Positions 1-12,215 of a stretch of DNA of 64,000 nucleotides are shown here, one piece after another. The stretch is from Glossina fuscipes (Eukaryota; Arthropoda; Insecta; Diptera; Glossinidae). The number at the start of each line of letters is the position of its first letter. The first letter of the stretch is position 1. The stretch spans positions 454,132 to 518,131 of the forward strand of contig NW_023998476.1 of NCBI RefSeq assembly GCF_014805625.2, read 5' to 3'. Made by a program: the position numbers and the translations under genes. The notes beneath the pieces are model-generated. The model worked only from the letters and a program-made list of their open reading frames with translations, made no database searches and was not told the origin of the DNA.

Positions 1-290
1 TTTAAAGTAAAACAAAAACTCCTATTTAGCAGTATAGTTTGAATACACTCCAAAACATTTTCCTTATGTCTACAACACCATAATTTGACATCGTCGTTTG
101 AATCCGTCGCTGCAATAGTTAAAAGCCATTCACCACTACAGTATTGTAGACCAGTTACAGCTTTAACGTCGCTCTCATGGCCTTTCAGTTCAAATGCCAG
201 AGGCTCGGTTAACTGCTTAATATCTCAAAATATAGCCAGACCATCATCAGAACCAGATATACTCGCATACTCGTTTTTATGGGCTGGCGG
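1..290 (-). pseudogene. Elp2: Elp2-like WD40 fragment, truncated at the window edge
   Basis: Read on the minus strand from about 290 down to 1, one frame gives two WD40-type blades: SGSDDGLAIF, then stop, then DIKQLTEPL, then ELKGHESDVKAVTGL, then DDVKLW and ECIQTI. The order and spacing resemble the N-terminal blades of Elongator subunit 2 (SGGSD..IHWEI, LQGHEGPVYAV, AVRLW, CLQTLNF in the human protein). Elp2 scaffolds the tRNA wobble-uridine modification complex. A TGA sits where a Trp is expected before DIKQ (about position 227), so this piece cannot encode the domain unless the base is an error. No start is visible and the left side runs off the window. The 5' boundary (about 275-345) is a sequence seen again near 33650. 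Identity is moderate; another WD40 protein is possible. Confidence 0.45.
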
Positions 291-714
291 TGAGCGGCGG
301 CATATCTTGTTTGCCAATCTAAAATTAAATAGAAATTAGTAAATAAGCTATCAATAACAATGAGCAAAGATAAATGCGAACTTACCTTTGGAGTATAGCG
401 AATATCAATTCATTGTGAGGTGGAGCGGGGGACTGGACGTGCGGAGGCGTATACTAGTTTTCGATTGAACCATGTTGTACTAGCAGCAGCAGTTGATTTA
501 CGATTCTGAACCTCTTCAACTGCAAAACGAAACATTTCTGGATGATTTGAAGTTTGGCACGGGCTGAAAGGCTTCTTTTTATTTTAAAAAAGGTCTTTTT
601 CATTGACGCTTTGTGCGGTGAGTTAAGTGGAGAGTTTGAGTTGTGGTGCTGACAAGAACGGAGTGTGTTGGTTTAGGGTAGAAAAGGTATGCATTCGATT
701 ACTGCTAAAATTCC

Positions 715-1180
715 TCAGATCTTGACATTACAGCGACTGCTAACATGCCAGTCAACTTCGATCATTTCTCCGATTTTATCGACATTTTCGACGACCGGCC
801 TACCTGTGCGAGGTGCATCTTTAACATCAAAAATTCCTGAACGGAATCTACGAAACCAAAATTGCACATAATTGGCTGTTACAGTATCGCAACCATAAAC
901 ACCATTCACAATTTTAGCCGGCTGGCTTGCATTTTCGCCTTTGTCAAAGAAAAACTGTAAAATGTACCGAATTTTCTCTTTGTTCACTTCCATTTTTAAC
1001 ACGCTGTAACTCACAACTGAATGCACCAAACAAAAAACAGCAAAAGAATTTTTTTTACTGCGAAATGTCACCTTTCCAACGAGCATAAATCTGAAATTGT
1101 TTGATCGATACTTTACGAGAAATCTATCAGTGCAGCCATCTACCGAAAAAATAATGGATTTCTTTTTCCCCAAACTAATA
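715..1180 (-). mobile_element. mariner relic: 5' terminal repeat and transposase N-terminus
   Basis: The transposase reading frame starts at the ATG at 993 (MEVNKEKIRYILQFFFDKGE) and runs to 715. It contains the mariner N-terminal helix-turn-helix region with the phrase FWFRRFRSGIFDVKDAPRTGRP, which is diagnostic for Tc1/mariner transposases. About 185 bp of 5' leader lies upstream. It ends near 1180 in TTAGTTTGGGGAAAAAG (minus strand), a plausible terminal inverted repeat next to a TA dinucleotide. The frame is lost at about 715, before the DDE catalytic domain, so this is a 3'-truncated, non-functional copy. The linker GRP(V/I)VENVDKI is well preserved, so the copy is not very old. Confidence 0.85.
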
Positions 1181-2149
1181 TATATACACGTTAATATCTT
1201 AATGGCATTATGCCAAAAATATATATGAAGAAGTCTCTTGCCAGTATGGCGTTACGAAATCGGAATACTATTAAGGATGTTGTTATACCGCCCACAATTA
1301 ACTAAACGCATTATTATCGGCCATAAAACGTCTTTTACACAAGCTGAAAGACGAAGGGAAATATCAGCAGCTTTAGCGAAAAAATGTGAAGGAAGATCGC
1401 GAGAGGAACTCACGCTTATTACCAATGGTGTGGAAAGTGAAGCTTTACTGCAGTGTCAACTTACGTATTTTTATTAAAATCTAAGGTAAAATAAAATGCA
1501 AAAACAAATAGAACATATAGAACACATTTGATATAAAGTATGCCCACACTATTTAAGAGATTTCGAAAAATAAGTGCAAAGTTTTTCCTTTTATTACGAA
1601 ATATAGTTTAAACTATATACCAGAAATTCGAGAATGCGTAATGTAATATAATAAAAACAATTTTAAATGAATGAGAAAAAGTAAATAAATACATATTATG
1701 TATATTTAAAAAAAAAATATATATATATAGTGTTTGGATAAGCGATATATCCAACCGCTGAAGCGGAGTATGGGTGCGCGTGAGTTGGGGTAAGGCGACA
1801 GGAAAGGTGTACTGACGGACTAGAAAGAGACCAACGAACAGCGAACAGCACAGACAACAGGCCTCATAGACGGACTTAATCGGTGGGCCCAGTCACACCG
1901 TCTGAGCTCCTTAAGGGTTTCGTTAGAACCCTCTTATAAAGTTTTTTTTTGTCAGGCGGCACGGCATGTCGTAAATTTCGTAAACGCTCTACCGCAAAGG
2001 AGACTATTTTTATGAAGTTCATCTTTCAATTTTCCGCGGTCGTGCAGTCCTATACTTTTCTATTCATAGATTTGAGCAAGTCTTTGGCTTTGTTTAACTC
2101 CGCCAAGTATTTTTTTTGCGCGTGCATATGTAACATCCAGAAGGGCTTA

Positions 2150-2400
2150 ACATAGTCCCACCTTTTATTATACCAAGAATAAATATTTGGATCGTTCTAA
2201 GCTTGTCCGTCCATTTGACGTCTATTTATGTATTATTCTGTTCAACATATTGGTCGCAATTTTTGAGATATTTTGATGAAATTTTATATATAGACGTAAT
2301 TTGGCCCAAGGACGGACGCTGAAACGGTTCGGATAGGTTCACTTTTTCGTCCACCCCCCATATTACGTCTTAGTTATAGTGGTTGTATGAGAAGAAATCC
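2150..2400 (+). repeat. Dispersed repeat family P, copy 1
   Basis: The segment begins with AGAAGGGCTTAACA, continues through a GTCCGTCCATTTGACGTC block and a TTTTGA(G/C)(A/G)-rich middle, then GGACGGACGCTGAAACGG. Related copies with the same block order lie at about 18690-18900 and 23015-23345, the latter inside an intron of the dynein intermediate chain gene. There is no coding capacity. It is probably a degraded non-autonomous transposable element. Boundaries are approximate. Confidence 0.5.
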
Positions 2401-3779
2401 ATTTTTCAAAATTTTTCAAATCAAAGTTCCTGTGTAATAGTAATTCGGCATATTAAATTGGTGTGAAAAAGTTGATTAGGCTGGGGTAATTTTAGAACCC
2501 CATTTGGACGTCAAGAAAAAAAGTCGGTGACTTTCGAACGAATTATTTTTAGCAACAGAAAAATAATTTTGCCACATAGACGGAACAATGCACAAACCTT
2601 GCTTAAGCATGTACATATTTGTTTACATCTACATGTATAAATGGATGTTTATGTATAAATATAGAAAATTATAGAATAATTAAAAATAATTTATTGAAAT
2701 TATCATTTTGAAAGCCGTTTTCGAAACATGCTTATACTAAATTTTACAATCTCTTTGCAACGACGGGGAGGACTCACCCGGCATAATGTAAGAAAAAGAA
2801 TTATTTTTGTGTATACCATTGTCTGTCTTAGAAGTTCTCTTATCTGGTTTGGCAGTGTTTGACTGCCATTGAAAGCTCGAAAATTAGAATTAATAAAATT
2901 TCAATTAATTGACTTTAAAATGATTAATGTTTTAGATCCTGAAGCTAAATCTAACCTGAACTGAGCACTGTGAGCACACTAGATAGTATCTATTGTTATT
3001 CTAAAATATAAAGTGTAAAGGTTTTTGCTAAAGGGCTTTCCGTAACCGTTAATTTTGTTTTTAGACTTTTAACTTTCTCTATGTAAATCCTTTAACTTGC
3101 TAAAGTCCACTATTTGACCATCTTTATAATTCAGCTAACAGTTGTACTTTGATATAGAGCACGGTTATTGATCCTAAGAAAAAACAATCCGTTTTATCTT
3201 TGCAATTTTTATGGTCTTGTATTATATTTAATCTTCGCGGGAAGCAGCACAATCAGAATAAAACGCTTCCAATATCAGTTTTGTTATAAAGTAAGTAAAG
3301 CGAGCTTATTAAGAAAGGCATAAATGAAAAAGTGAGTTGTGACTTGGCAACTCTCTGTAATGTCGCTCAAAATACGATTGCACATTATGTTAAAAGTTCA
3401 TGACGAGAAAATGATGATTTTCATCAAAAAATTCTTCCCGGCGATGATATCCGCTTGTGGCTTTTAATGACCCTATTAAAACGCAGTAGCGACGAGGCCG
3501 CAGGTTGCATAACTGGTAGTTACGATCGCAACATGCTGGTCAATAAATTTAGCAGCAATTTAGGACGACATAATTCTTGTTATAGAGTTGATGGAAGAGT
3601 CTAGTTATAGAAAGGGAAATTCCTTTGAGAGCGTACTAAATAAGGAAACCAGATAAAGACGGAAGATTTTATTGAAGGTAAACGATTCTTTTGTAATTTC
3701 TACATAAACATAACACATTCTGATTCAATTTCAAATTGCGTTAATCAATCTATACGCCACGTAGAATAAATAAAAATTC

Positions 3780-4115
3780 TACAATGGGTCATGACCCATC
3801 ATTAAATGCCTTACGCCACTCTGCAGTTCTTCATGTGAAGACTTCTCGGAATAAGGCGTTACATGAATTGTGGTCGAAAAAGTGACTCGATCCGAATCCG
3901 ATGCTTCCTTGTGCTAATGCCAGGTTTAACAAAATATGTTAAAAACTGCCACCTTTGGATTGAAGAAGAAATTACAAGACAGACAGAAAGACAGACGAGC
4001 TCAGCATATGAGTCAGTGATTCAGATGCACTAAAAGATGGGCATATTTCACGTTCGTCTTGGTGTTGTTGATGGTTATGCTGCAAGCGGTGTGGGGTATA
4101 AAAAGGAAAAATAAT
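3780..4115 (+). repeat. Dispersed repeat family Q, copy 1
   Basis: The segment runs from ACAATGGGTCATGACCCA through CACTCTGCAGTT, AATAAGGCGTTACATGAAT and GACTCGATCCGAATCCGATG to GTGTGGGGTATAAAAAGG. The best-preserved relative is at about 19590-19965, with more diverged ones at about 26700, 40450, 58080, 59420 and 60480. The recurring 3' end, TGTAGGGTATAAAA or similar, defines the family. It is non-coding. Confidence 0.55.
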
Positions 4116-5869
4116 ATTTATTATATATCTTTTATGTGCACAAATATTTCCGATCGGCGTTTTCGGGTTAAATGCTATGCTAGCGAGATTCGCTCTAAGG
4201 TAAGTGTAGCTCGCTAAGTTGTTTTATGCAACTGGCTTTCGACTTGAATTCTTGACGGAAATATCATTATCATATATGGACTACATATGCTCAAACATAC
4301 ACATGCGCATGGAATGAGGAATAATTGTGAGAGAGATTAAAAGTTGAAACGAAAACAAATGCGCCAACGTTTTCTTTTTTTTCCCTTCAGGCCGAATATT
4401 GTACACACTTGGTTTGCTTAGGTTTAGAATAAGGTTAATGGATGGGATTTGTCTCAAGGGCCAGTAATAGTCACGCCCAAATTTAAGGAAAACCTAAGCC
4501 ATTACCATTAATATCTATAGATTTTGATATAACTCGATACGCTTCACATGGAATGCACCCTATTTCGTAGTTGTAACTAACGACTAACATTAATAATTAA
4601 TGTCCCGAAAATTACAAGTTCTTACAATATTTTAGAGCATCGATGGTATGAGTATAGCATAGGATAAGTGCATAAATTTTTGAGAAGAGAAAATGATTTT
4701 CGATTGTTAAGAATACATACGAGCGTGCAATAGCAAAGCCTTTGTTTTGACTGCTTGTGGATTCTCATATCAAAGTAAAAAAAAAAAAAAGTCAAATAAA
4801 CTCGTCATAAAGTGTTTGAGTTTCTACATTGTTGCCCTTGCGGTCAAATTGAGAGTCAGTTTGTGATAGTGAAAGGGGGTGAAGAGAGAGAGAGGTATGT
4901 GAAGTAAGTAAGAGTGTTTTAATATCGTTCTGTAAGACTTAAGCAAAGCACCAGTGCTAAGCACATGAGTTCTTAATTTAACGCATCATGTTTATAATTT
5001 GTTTCATTGCATTGGCTTTGCCACTTGAATTCTGTGTAAATAATACTAAAACGAAAAATCGCGTTAGTTGAATTTCAAGCTAACAACGAAACGTTTACAA
5101 TTCTTAAGCGACTTTTTCCGGAGCGGGATATTTTGAAAGTAAAAAAAAGTATTTAATTTTATTTAAAATCAACTGAAAGTGAAATAAACAAATTTTTTCA
5201 ATTATTCTTGTTTTTCGTTAAAGGCGGCTCTCTCATAATATTCTGGCTGAGAATGATTGTCGCGCTACTATGCATTCGATGAGTAATCAATATAATGCAA
5301 AGTATATAAAAACCTTACATTAAAAAACCTAGCAACTGAAAGTAATCAATGACATTAGCTTGGTGTTGATTGATAGACAAATTACTGCAATTTTTATATT
5401 ATTAATAACAGAACGGACACCATTGCATATTTTCTGAATCGATGGAAGCATACACAGAGTTTACAATTTACTTTTGGTTGTTATACTTGTTGTTATTCGG
5501 TCCATTTACGTTTGTAGTTTGCGTTTATTTACCCGAGATACCAGTATATTTTATTAAGAGTATAATTAAAGGTCAAAATATTTAGTTATTGTTATGTGCA
5601 TATAGTATATTTAAGAATAATGCCTTCTCTTAATTTCTATCACTTTAATAATTTACTAATGCATATGCTAGCGTAAAATAAACATTAAATGTTTTGCTTA
5701 TCGCTAAAAACTTGTTTAGTTTTTTCAATTACATTTTCTTCGGATATAAATAACTATTGAAGTTCATTAATTTGTTCTTTTATTATGCATACAAACATTA
5801 AACTATTTTTATACCCATTATCCAAGCATGTACATGTACACATCAAAACTGTTGCAATACTCGAAAGAA

Positions 5870-6190
5870 AGGCTTAGAGACTCCATGGGTTATTTATATA
5901 TTCTCACTCAGCATTAAATACTAGGCTGATTTAGAGATGTCCGCCTGTGCTAGACATTCTCCTGATCGCAAAAAAGAAGCTATCTACTTCAAATTTGGTC
6001 GAAACATTAGAAGTTCCTAGGCCTAAGTTGGTAATAAAATTGAGCCAAAGGAGAAGCTTCATAGAGAGCCTATAAAGTCCATATAAGTGTGAAATCTGCA
6101 TCGTTTTAGGAATGTTTGTCAATCCGTCCGTCGATCTGTCTGTTAATTGCGTCTTTGGTTTATTGTACGATCCCATTCTATAAATTCCAT
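5870..6190 (+). repeat. Dispersed repeat family R, copy 1
   Basis: This copy contains GATGTCCGCCTGTGC, an ACATTCTC...GATCGCAAAAAAGAAGC block and CTATCTACTTCAAATTTGGTCG. The same order occurs at about 16880-17060 and in other copies (17170-17500, 32930-33270, 43880-44090, 56020-56520). The open frame on its minus strand is a by-product of the repeat. Confidence 0.5.
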
Positions 6191-6929
6191 TTTTATTCTA
6201 TTAAGAAGAAAAAATTAGGCGCGCCCACTTAATGGAAGAAAAGAAATCTAATTTTTTTTGGCTTTTTTTGAATCTTTTTAGAATAAAAGCGATTGATGTG
6301 AACGACTCAGGCTGAATGAAATTTTCTTACTAAATGTAATCTTTTTTTTAAGACACATCTGTAATAACAATGTCGTTCGGCAGAATATCATTGCTACTCT
6401 GCTTGTAAATCAGCACTTTTAATGAATTTAATTACACGAATTAATTTCGAACTTCTTTAAATATTGAATTGTAGGCAGATGGTGGAGATATAAAAAACCC
6501 CAGGGCACAATGCGTAGATTATAACGTCTGAGTGATGAATTTATTTCAATGTAGATACTTGAGCGTGTTGTAATTTAAATTGGTCTTCAACTGGATTTTG
6601 GTACACGTAGACATCTCTTGTTAAAAGCATAACTAATATTGATCAGAGTTCGCTGTGTGACAAACTGACCATTATACGTATCATTCAATACGTTCGTAGC
6701 ATGGAATTTTCAAATAATTCCAACTTTCAAACGAAACAAGTCTAAATGTCACGACATTCCGAACTTTACTTTGCAAGTCGTAGTTGTTTTAGTGACGCTA
6801 CTTATGCAAACAATCGAAAAATTTAAATATCCTTTGTTGATTAAATATTGATTTTTGATGATAAAGAATTCGTTCACAATTAGCATTACCTTAAAAGATG
6901 TTATGGCGAGTCTCGTCTATCGAGAAAAT

Positions 6930-7095
6930 AACTTCGCGTGTGATTCGCTAGTTTTAAGCAAGGTCGTATGGACATCTATGACACTGAACGCTCTGATCGC
7001 TCGAAATCATCGGTTGTTCCAGGAAACATAAGAGAACTAACAAAATCGTGATAGGAGACTAAATCATAAGTTGGTGTACTTATTAATCTGCGTGA
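6930..7095 (+). mobile_element. Degraded mariner transposase fragment
   Basis: One frame reads FKQGRMDIYDTERSDRSKSS followed by VVPGNIRELTK. This matches the segment after the mariner helix-turn-helix (WFKRFKEGR..DI.D..RSGRP..). It is only about 50 codons long, is followed by stops, and has no visible terminal repeats or catalytic residues. It differs from the copies at 715-1180 and 8560-9260, so it belongs to a separate mariner lineage. Confidence 0.5.
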
Positions 7096-7559
7096 GCGCG
7101 TGTCAATGAGAAACGTCCGCTCGAAGGGGATATCGTGTGCGTTCACAGTTGAAGGAAAAGTTTTGTTGTCAATGCTATTTGGCGTTGTTTAGGCGAAATA
7201 AAAAGTATTTTTTCGTAAATGCATTCCACAGTCAAATTGGCAGTTAGTCGAGAGGGTATCAATTGGCGGCAGTCGTCCAAAGCGGCTAAAAAAGCGCTTC
7301 CACTAAAACTGCTGTAAGTTGCAAATTTATCGTGGAAATGTCATAAAATATGGAAAGTCGAGAAAAATTACCCGGATTCGTCGATGGTCTCGTCTACTAT
7401 GCTATGAACTTATTGAGTTGTGTGTTATTTAATTGCTGGTGAAGACATTTTGTTAAAAGCGGATCTCATTACCGTTCAATTAATTTCATTTCAGTTCTAA
7501 AACATTTACTCGCACGGCATGATATCGATCAAAATTCGATGTTTTAAACCTATGAAAAA

Positions 7560-7745
7560 TTTATGTTAAACACTCCGCGTAATTAGCCGAGTAATCAAAG
7601 TATGGCGATCAGCAACTCCATGATCGCGAGTTCAAATCTCAAATGCGGTAGAGTTTTCAATACAGGGCAAGGTATCCGACAGCCTTTAACACCCATACTT
7701 TGTAAATTCTTTTATAAAATATGTAGACAATAAATAAATAAATAT
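7560..7745 (+). mobile_element. tRNA-derived SINE, copy A
   Basis: An A-box-like TTAGCCGAGTAAT is followed about 40 bp later by a B box in GATCGCGAGTTCAAATCTC, then CAAATGCGGTAG and a 3' tail that becomes AATAAATAAATA. The spacing of the two boxes fits an internal RNA polymerase III promoter. Three further copies (25441-25560 minus, 53440-53570 minus, 61800-61900 plus) share the AACTCA.TG.TCGCG(A/G)GTT core and TGCGGTAG. The core resembles the anticodon-to-T-arm part of tRNA-Ile(AAU). It cannot fold as a full tRNA, so it is a SINE and not a tRNA gene. Confidence 0.65.
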
Positions 7746-8559
7746 TGAAAAAAAAAATTCTTAAAAATATTTTTTTTAACATTTTTTATATACCCACAAT
7801 TGGTTTTCTCTTATCGTTCATTCTGAAAGGAGTTTGAAACAGGAATGAGAACTAACAACTAGAAGGTCAGTCTAGTCATTTTAATACAGCTAAATATTAT
7901 TTTGATGGCATATCCTCCAAGCGTTTTAAAGATCTGCTGGGTCTGAAACGCTCCGAATACAGGTCTTCGAACTTTGGAAACGTTTTGAAATTCAAAAGGT
8001 TTACGTTAAATCATAAAATTTTCTCTATGATCGCAAAGGAGAGGAGCAGATTTTTTAAGGATTCATTTATGCGCTGCAATAGTACGACCAAGGCAAACTC
8101 TTACAAATGCTTTAATCTTAATTACCTCGACTTTAATGGGTGGAATGAAATTATAATTAAAAACGTTGGTTACATCGTGTACGATGTAATTAACTTGAAC
8201 TTGGTCAGTAGCGTTCACCATTGCATAGGCGGGTGACATATTGTCGCTCTTATAACCGTCTGTAAACAGAACATGCTAACCATTACCTCCCCAGAAGTGT
8301 GTTCCTCTGCAATTAGTTCTCTGGAGGCGAGATTCGTGCAGATGCCTTTTTGTATGCCGAGAGAGAGAGAGAGAGAAGAGTTGATTTTTTCAGCATTTTA
8401 ACCCTTCTCTACACAAACCAACAGTTTCAGATTTAACATTAATAAGTTATTCAGTGTATACAGATGGTAGTAATGGAATGCTGAATATAGCATTCATTTG
8501 AAGAAATCTGTTGCCGAAGCCTATTAAAACCTTTAAAAAGGTTATGGTAATGCTGGCGC

Positions 8560-9260
8560 ATCTCAGCTGTCTGTTTTAGTTTCAACGGTTTAACCATGAC
8601 GATTTTGATATCAATTGCAAAGAACGGTTTGAAGGACCAGGCAAGTTCAAAGACAGTGAATTGCAAGAATTATTGGACGAAAACCCAGCTCAAACTCTTA
8701 AGAAACTTTCGTGCAGCTTAACAGTCAATAGATCAACTGTTTTTAGACGTTTCCATGCGATGGGAAAGATCAAAAAGGAATGAAAATGGCTACCATACAA
8801 ACTGACCGAAAATGCCATTTCGAACCGTTCCATCACCGCGGTTTCATTGGTTGCTACGCAAAAAAAGAATAGTTTTCTGTGGCGTATTGTGACTGGTGAC
8901 GAAAAGTAGATCTGTTACGAAAGCCCCAAGAGAGAGAGAGAGATTTAGCGTGTTACGAGTTGGTAAAATCGAACGAGAGTATTACTGCAGATATCTGCAG
9001 ACGTCAAATGTACAAATTGACCGATGTATTATTGCAAAAAAAACAGCCGGCAATAGCGACTAACAGACGTAAAGTCATCTTCTCACACGGCAATGCTCGA
9101 CCATATCTTTCAAGATTTGTCAAGGATATCTTTTTGCAGCTCGAACGGGAATTTGTGCCGCACCCAGCGTACTCACCGGACATAGCGCCTTTAATTTACC
9201 ACTTGCTCACATGACCACTTACATAGCTTGGCTGGCACGTGGTTTCGAAATGTTTAAAAA
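8560..9260 (+). mobile_element. mariner relic of a second lineage, multiply interrupted
   Basis: Three frame-shifted segments in the right order encode mariner transposase. These are FEGPGKFKDSELQELLDENP then STVFRRFHAMGKI (about 8620-8780); FLWRIVTGDEK, the first catalytic Asp block, followed by a stop in place of Trp (about 8870-8920); and HGNARPYLS...PHPAYSPDIAP (about 9090-9190), equivalent to the second Asp block and the conserved YSPDLAPSDYHLF. A GA dinucleotide run at 8931-8942 interrupts it. At least two stops and a frameshift make it dead. The YSPDIAP motif makes the assignment firm. Confidence 0.85.
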
Positions 9261-9927
9261 GTGCGAAAACGGGCCGATGTTTAGATAGTTGTCAAGCCAA
9301 TATTGTTCCTTTGATATTGTATCGCTATATTGCGAAAAAGATGGGAAAAATTTATAAAAAATGATGGAAAACATTTTCATTAATATATGATGTACCAATT
9401 TTTCTCAATAAATGCCTTTTTTAAGGGAAGAAATGCTCAAAATACATGCAAGAATCCAGCACTTCAAAGATGCTAAGATCAGATATTGCTGATATCGATC
9501 AAGTAAAGTTTTCAATAAAATTCTAAATTTAGTAATTTTCGAAATCGGGGATCAGTCAAAATGCTCCAAACGATCCAATAGACCCAATAGATCATCGTAG
9601 GCTGACTACCTGCTTTGTAATCTGCTACCAAATACTTCCTTTCGAAAAGCAATGCAACTTCGGGAATACGGGTTATAGAAGGATTTTTTTCAAATTTGAT
9701 TTGACTTGATAAAACACTCTGTTATGTTTTAAAGAAAAAAAATATATTTTTTATTATTATGTTATCGAAATATTTTTGATTAAGACAAAATCAAACATTA
9801 GAACGAGCACACGAAAATCGAACGCTGATAACTTTTTACTTATATTTTTAGATTTAAATAATAATCCGTATATCTGCAAATGAAAATATTTCGATTCATC
9901 TCAAGGCAAAATTAACAAATTTTAGAT

Positions 9928-12215
9928 ATGGAGGAACAACCATCCTTTGAAACTATGCAATATCCAGTTCATACAAATACGTTCTCTGTACCCAAAGATC
10001 CGCTTCTACGGCAAGTTTACGATGTTTACAAGCCTTGCCCACACATATTTAAGTTGAAAAGCGAAAGTGGTCGTACAATTTATGCGGAGGCTTTTATTGA
10101 GGATAGCAATCTTGGTACGCTTGTCGATTTATCCGTACGAGCTTTAGCTCGAGCCTTTGGACCGGATCCATTGCCTATGATTGCCTCTAATCCCTCACAT
10201 TTGAAAACTCATTACGATAGTTTAGACGTTGAAATGCCTTTAAAGGACTGTTATCATATAGATAATGACCGTTTCTGGAAGCGTGTCGTCCTTGCCAAGA
10301 GCCCTGATCAAACGTTGGCTCTTAAACCCGATTACAATTGGAAAAGTGCTGGCATTTCAATGAAATTTGTTGAAATAGTCGAAGCTTGCGCCGCCGAATT
10401 TTGGCCTGAAGAGGAAATGACAAGATTAGCGCTAAACATTCGTGGATGGGTTCGTGACATGCACATACGTCGCCTTCAATCATTGCAAGATTATTGTTTC
10501 GAAAAGTATTTCCGTATGGAGTCATCGTCGTCGTCAGGAGAAGACGACGAAGAGATATCAGAAATCACAGAAACAACAACAACAACAACTACGCCCGACG
10601 AAACCGAACCAACGGATATAGGTGAGGAAGAGAAAACCGAATCGCAATTTGAATTGGAACGATTAGTGGTCGAAGAGAAAGCCGAACGAAAACGACTGCG
10701 TGAAGAGTTACGCGAAGTTCGGCAAAAAGCTCGCGAAGAGCGCGAGGCAAGACGTAAGCGTCACGCAGCCAAACGCGAAAAAAAACTTGAACTGGAGTTG
10801 AAAAAGGGCAAAAAGAAGAAAAAGAAACAACCCAAAGATTTTCACGGCATTGAACTTACCAGCAGTGAGGAGGATGTCGAAGCGAAAATATGTGATAAAA
10901 GGAACAAAGAGTTATTCCTTACCTATAAGAAAATGTATGATTATCCTCCAGATCATTGCCATCATATAGATTTACGCTTCATTCAATGGTTTACAAACTT
11001 GGATACATTTATTATCGAGTTTCTGGGGCCTGAGTTGCATCGTAACTATCACTCCAGGCATTTGAACTTTTCTTATGATGACATCAAACGATTATCTTTG
11101 TAAGTCCATCTTTCAAGAGATTTATTATTTCTAATGGGTGTTTTTGCAGCGGTATAAGCCGTTTACCAGTATTGCGTGTTTTCCGCTTACGTAACAGTCG
11201 TATGGATACCAGAAAGTTAGGTATTTTACTTGATGGCCTAAAGGATGTTAGCACACTGGAAATTCTTGATCTTGGTTATGACTGCTTGAATGATACGTGC
11301 GGTCAACATTTTAAAAAATTGTTTACAAACTCCCAAGCATTACATTCATTAGAACTGGAGTCAAATGATTTGGGCGCACAAGCTATGAAAGATTTAAGTT
11401 TGGCTTTGTTAAACTACAGCCAAAACAAATTGAAATATTTGGGACTCGCTCGCAATCCTCTCAGCGATGAGGCTTTGCATTCCCTTATATCAGCCATTTA
11501 CGATACCGAACATATTGAAACTTTGAACCTAAAAGGGGTCACGCATATAACAGAAGTGGGCGTAGCGTGTTGTATTGCCGATGAATTGTTACGCAAACAC
11601 CGGGATCTTTTGGCTTTGGACATAAGTGCAATTCATGTAAACGGCTATGCAGCCGATGAAATAATGAAGGCTTTGCAACCGAATACAAAAATACGAACAC
11701 TTCATTGTCGCGGTTGCGATTTGGATGAAGAAACAGAAACAGACATTAACGTGATATTAAAGCGGAACAGATATGTTGCAGAAAATCCATTTATTGGTAA
11801 CGAAAATGTGACTAATGAAGAAATCGATGCATGGATTAATCGCACCAAGTATAATATATATGAGATTATTGCAGTTTTTTTTTTCAAACTTTTTTTTCGA
11901 TTTTTAATTTTCAGAAACCCTATAATGTTGGCTGTGTTAGCCGAAAGAGAAAAACGAGATCTCTGTCTATTTCAACGCCCCCTTGAATTTGTTTATAAAT
12001 CGGATATGGCGACTGTAGAAAAAGATGTTGGTCTAACTAACGGTGAAAAGGAGTCAGTAATGTCGAGCTCTGGAACTTCAGAATCGAAACAACTCCGGCC
12101 CTTCGAGTACAAATCGAATGAATTTGATGAAAACCAATTTATGGAACATGTACACCTACCAGGTCATAGCGAACGCTATTACTTCTTCAAAGCTAGAAGG
12201 CGTAGACATGTCTAA
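9928..12215 (+). CDS. DRC5: DRC5/TCTE1-type leucine-rich-repeat protein of the nexin-dynein regulatory complex
   Basis: Three coding exons, 9928-11099, 11150-11848 and 11915-12215, join in phase to give 723 aa; human TCTE1 is about 500 aa. DRC5 is a subunit of the axonemal nexin-dynein regulatory complex that links doublet microtubules. The N-terminal domain (residues about 1-190) has an FWKRVVL...W...RDMHIRRL layout equivalent to YWLRCCM...YVRRVHVDQF in TCTE1. Residues about 197-230 are Ser/Glu/Thr-rich. Residues about 240-305 form a charged helix or coiled coil ending in a Lys run, an insertion relative to the mammalian protein. Residues about 375-620 carry leucine-rich repeats (LRVFRLRNSRMD, LEILDLGYDCLND, LHSLELESNDLG, LKYLGLARNPLSD). 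The intron at 11849-11914 is 66 nt and stop-free. The ATG at 9928 opens the long frame. The next gene, also axonemal, starts 440 bp downstream. Confidence 0.87.
11849..11914 (+). other. Short stop-free intron inside the DRC5-like gene
   Basis: The intron has donor ACCAA|GTATAA and acceptor TTTTCAG|AAACCC around a pyrimidine-rich stretch. Its length is divisible by three and it has no stop in the host frame. Retention would add 22 hydrophobic residues (YNIYEIIAVFFFKLFF and so on). The T-rich 3' half, both splice sites and the hydrophobic composition favour an ordinary intron. Confidence 0.7.

Larger units (their letters stand above)
1181..6900. other. Repeat-rich intergenic DNA with no supported gene
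   Basis: No reading frame here has protein-like composition or a family motif. The stretch is AT-rich with dispersed non-coding repeats (about 2150-2400, 3780-4115 and 5870-6190). It also has a GC-richer island at about 1740-1990, runs of A/T, and a GA-rich patch near 4880. A short frame near 3300-3410 (LIKKGINEKVSCDLATLC) vaguely resembles a transposase helix-turn-helix but is too short to support. Confidence 0.6.

Noticed and set aside
1238..1477. 79-codon open frame with a TQAERRREISAALAKKCEGR stretch
   Set aside because: Short, no recognisable domain, no splice partners, and surrounded by repeats. I cannot support it as a gene.
1740..2155. GC-richer island that could be an LTR of a retrotransposon
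   Set aside because: No second copy, primer-binding site or pol domain is visible in the window.
3290..3420. Possible transposase helix-turn-helix (LIKKGINEKVSCDLATLC)
   Set aside because: About 30 codons of weak resemblance with no continuation into a catalytic domain.
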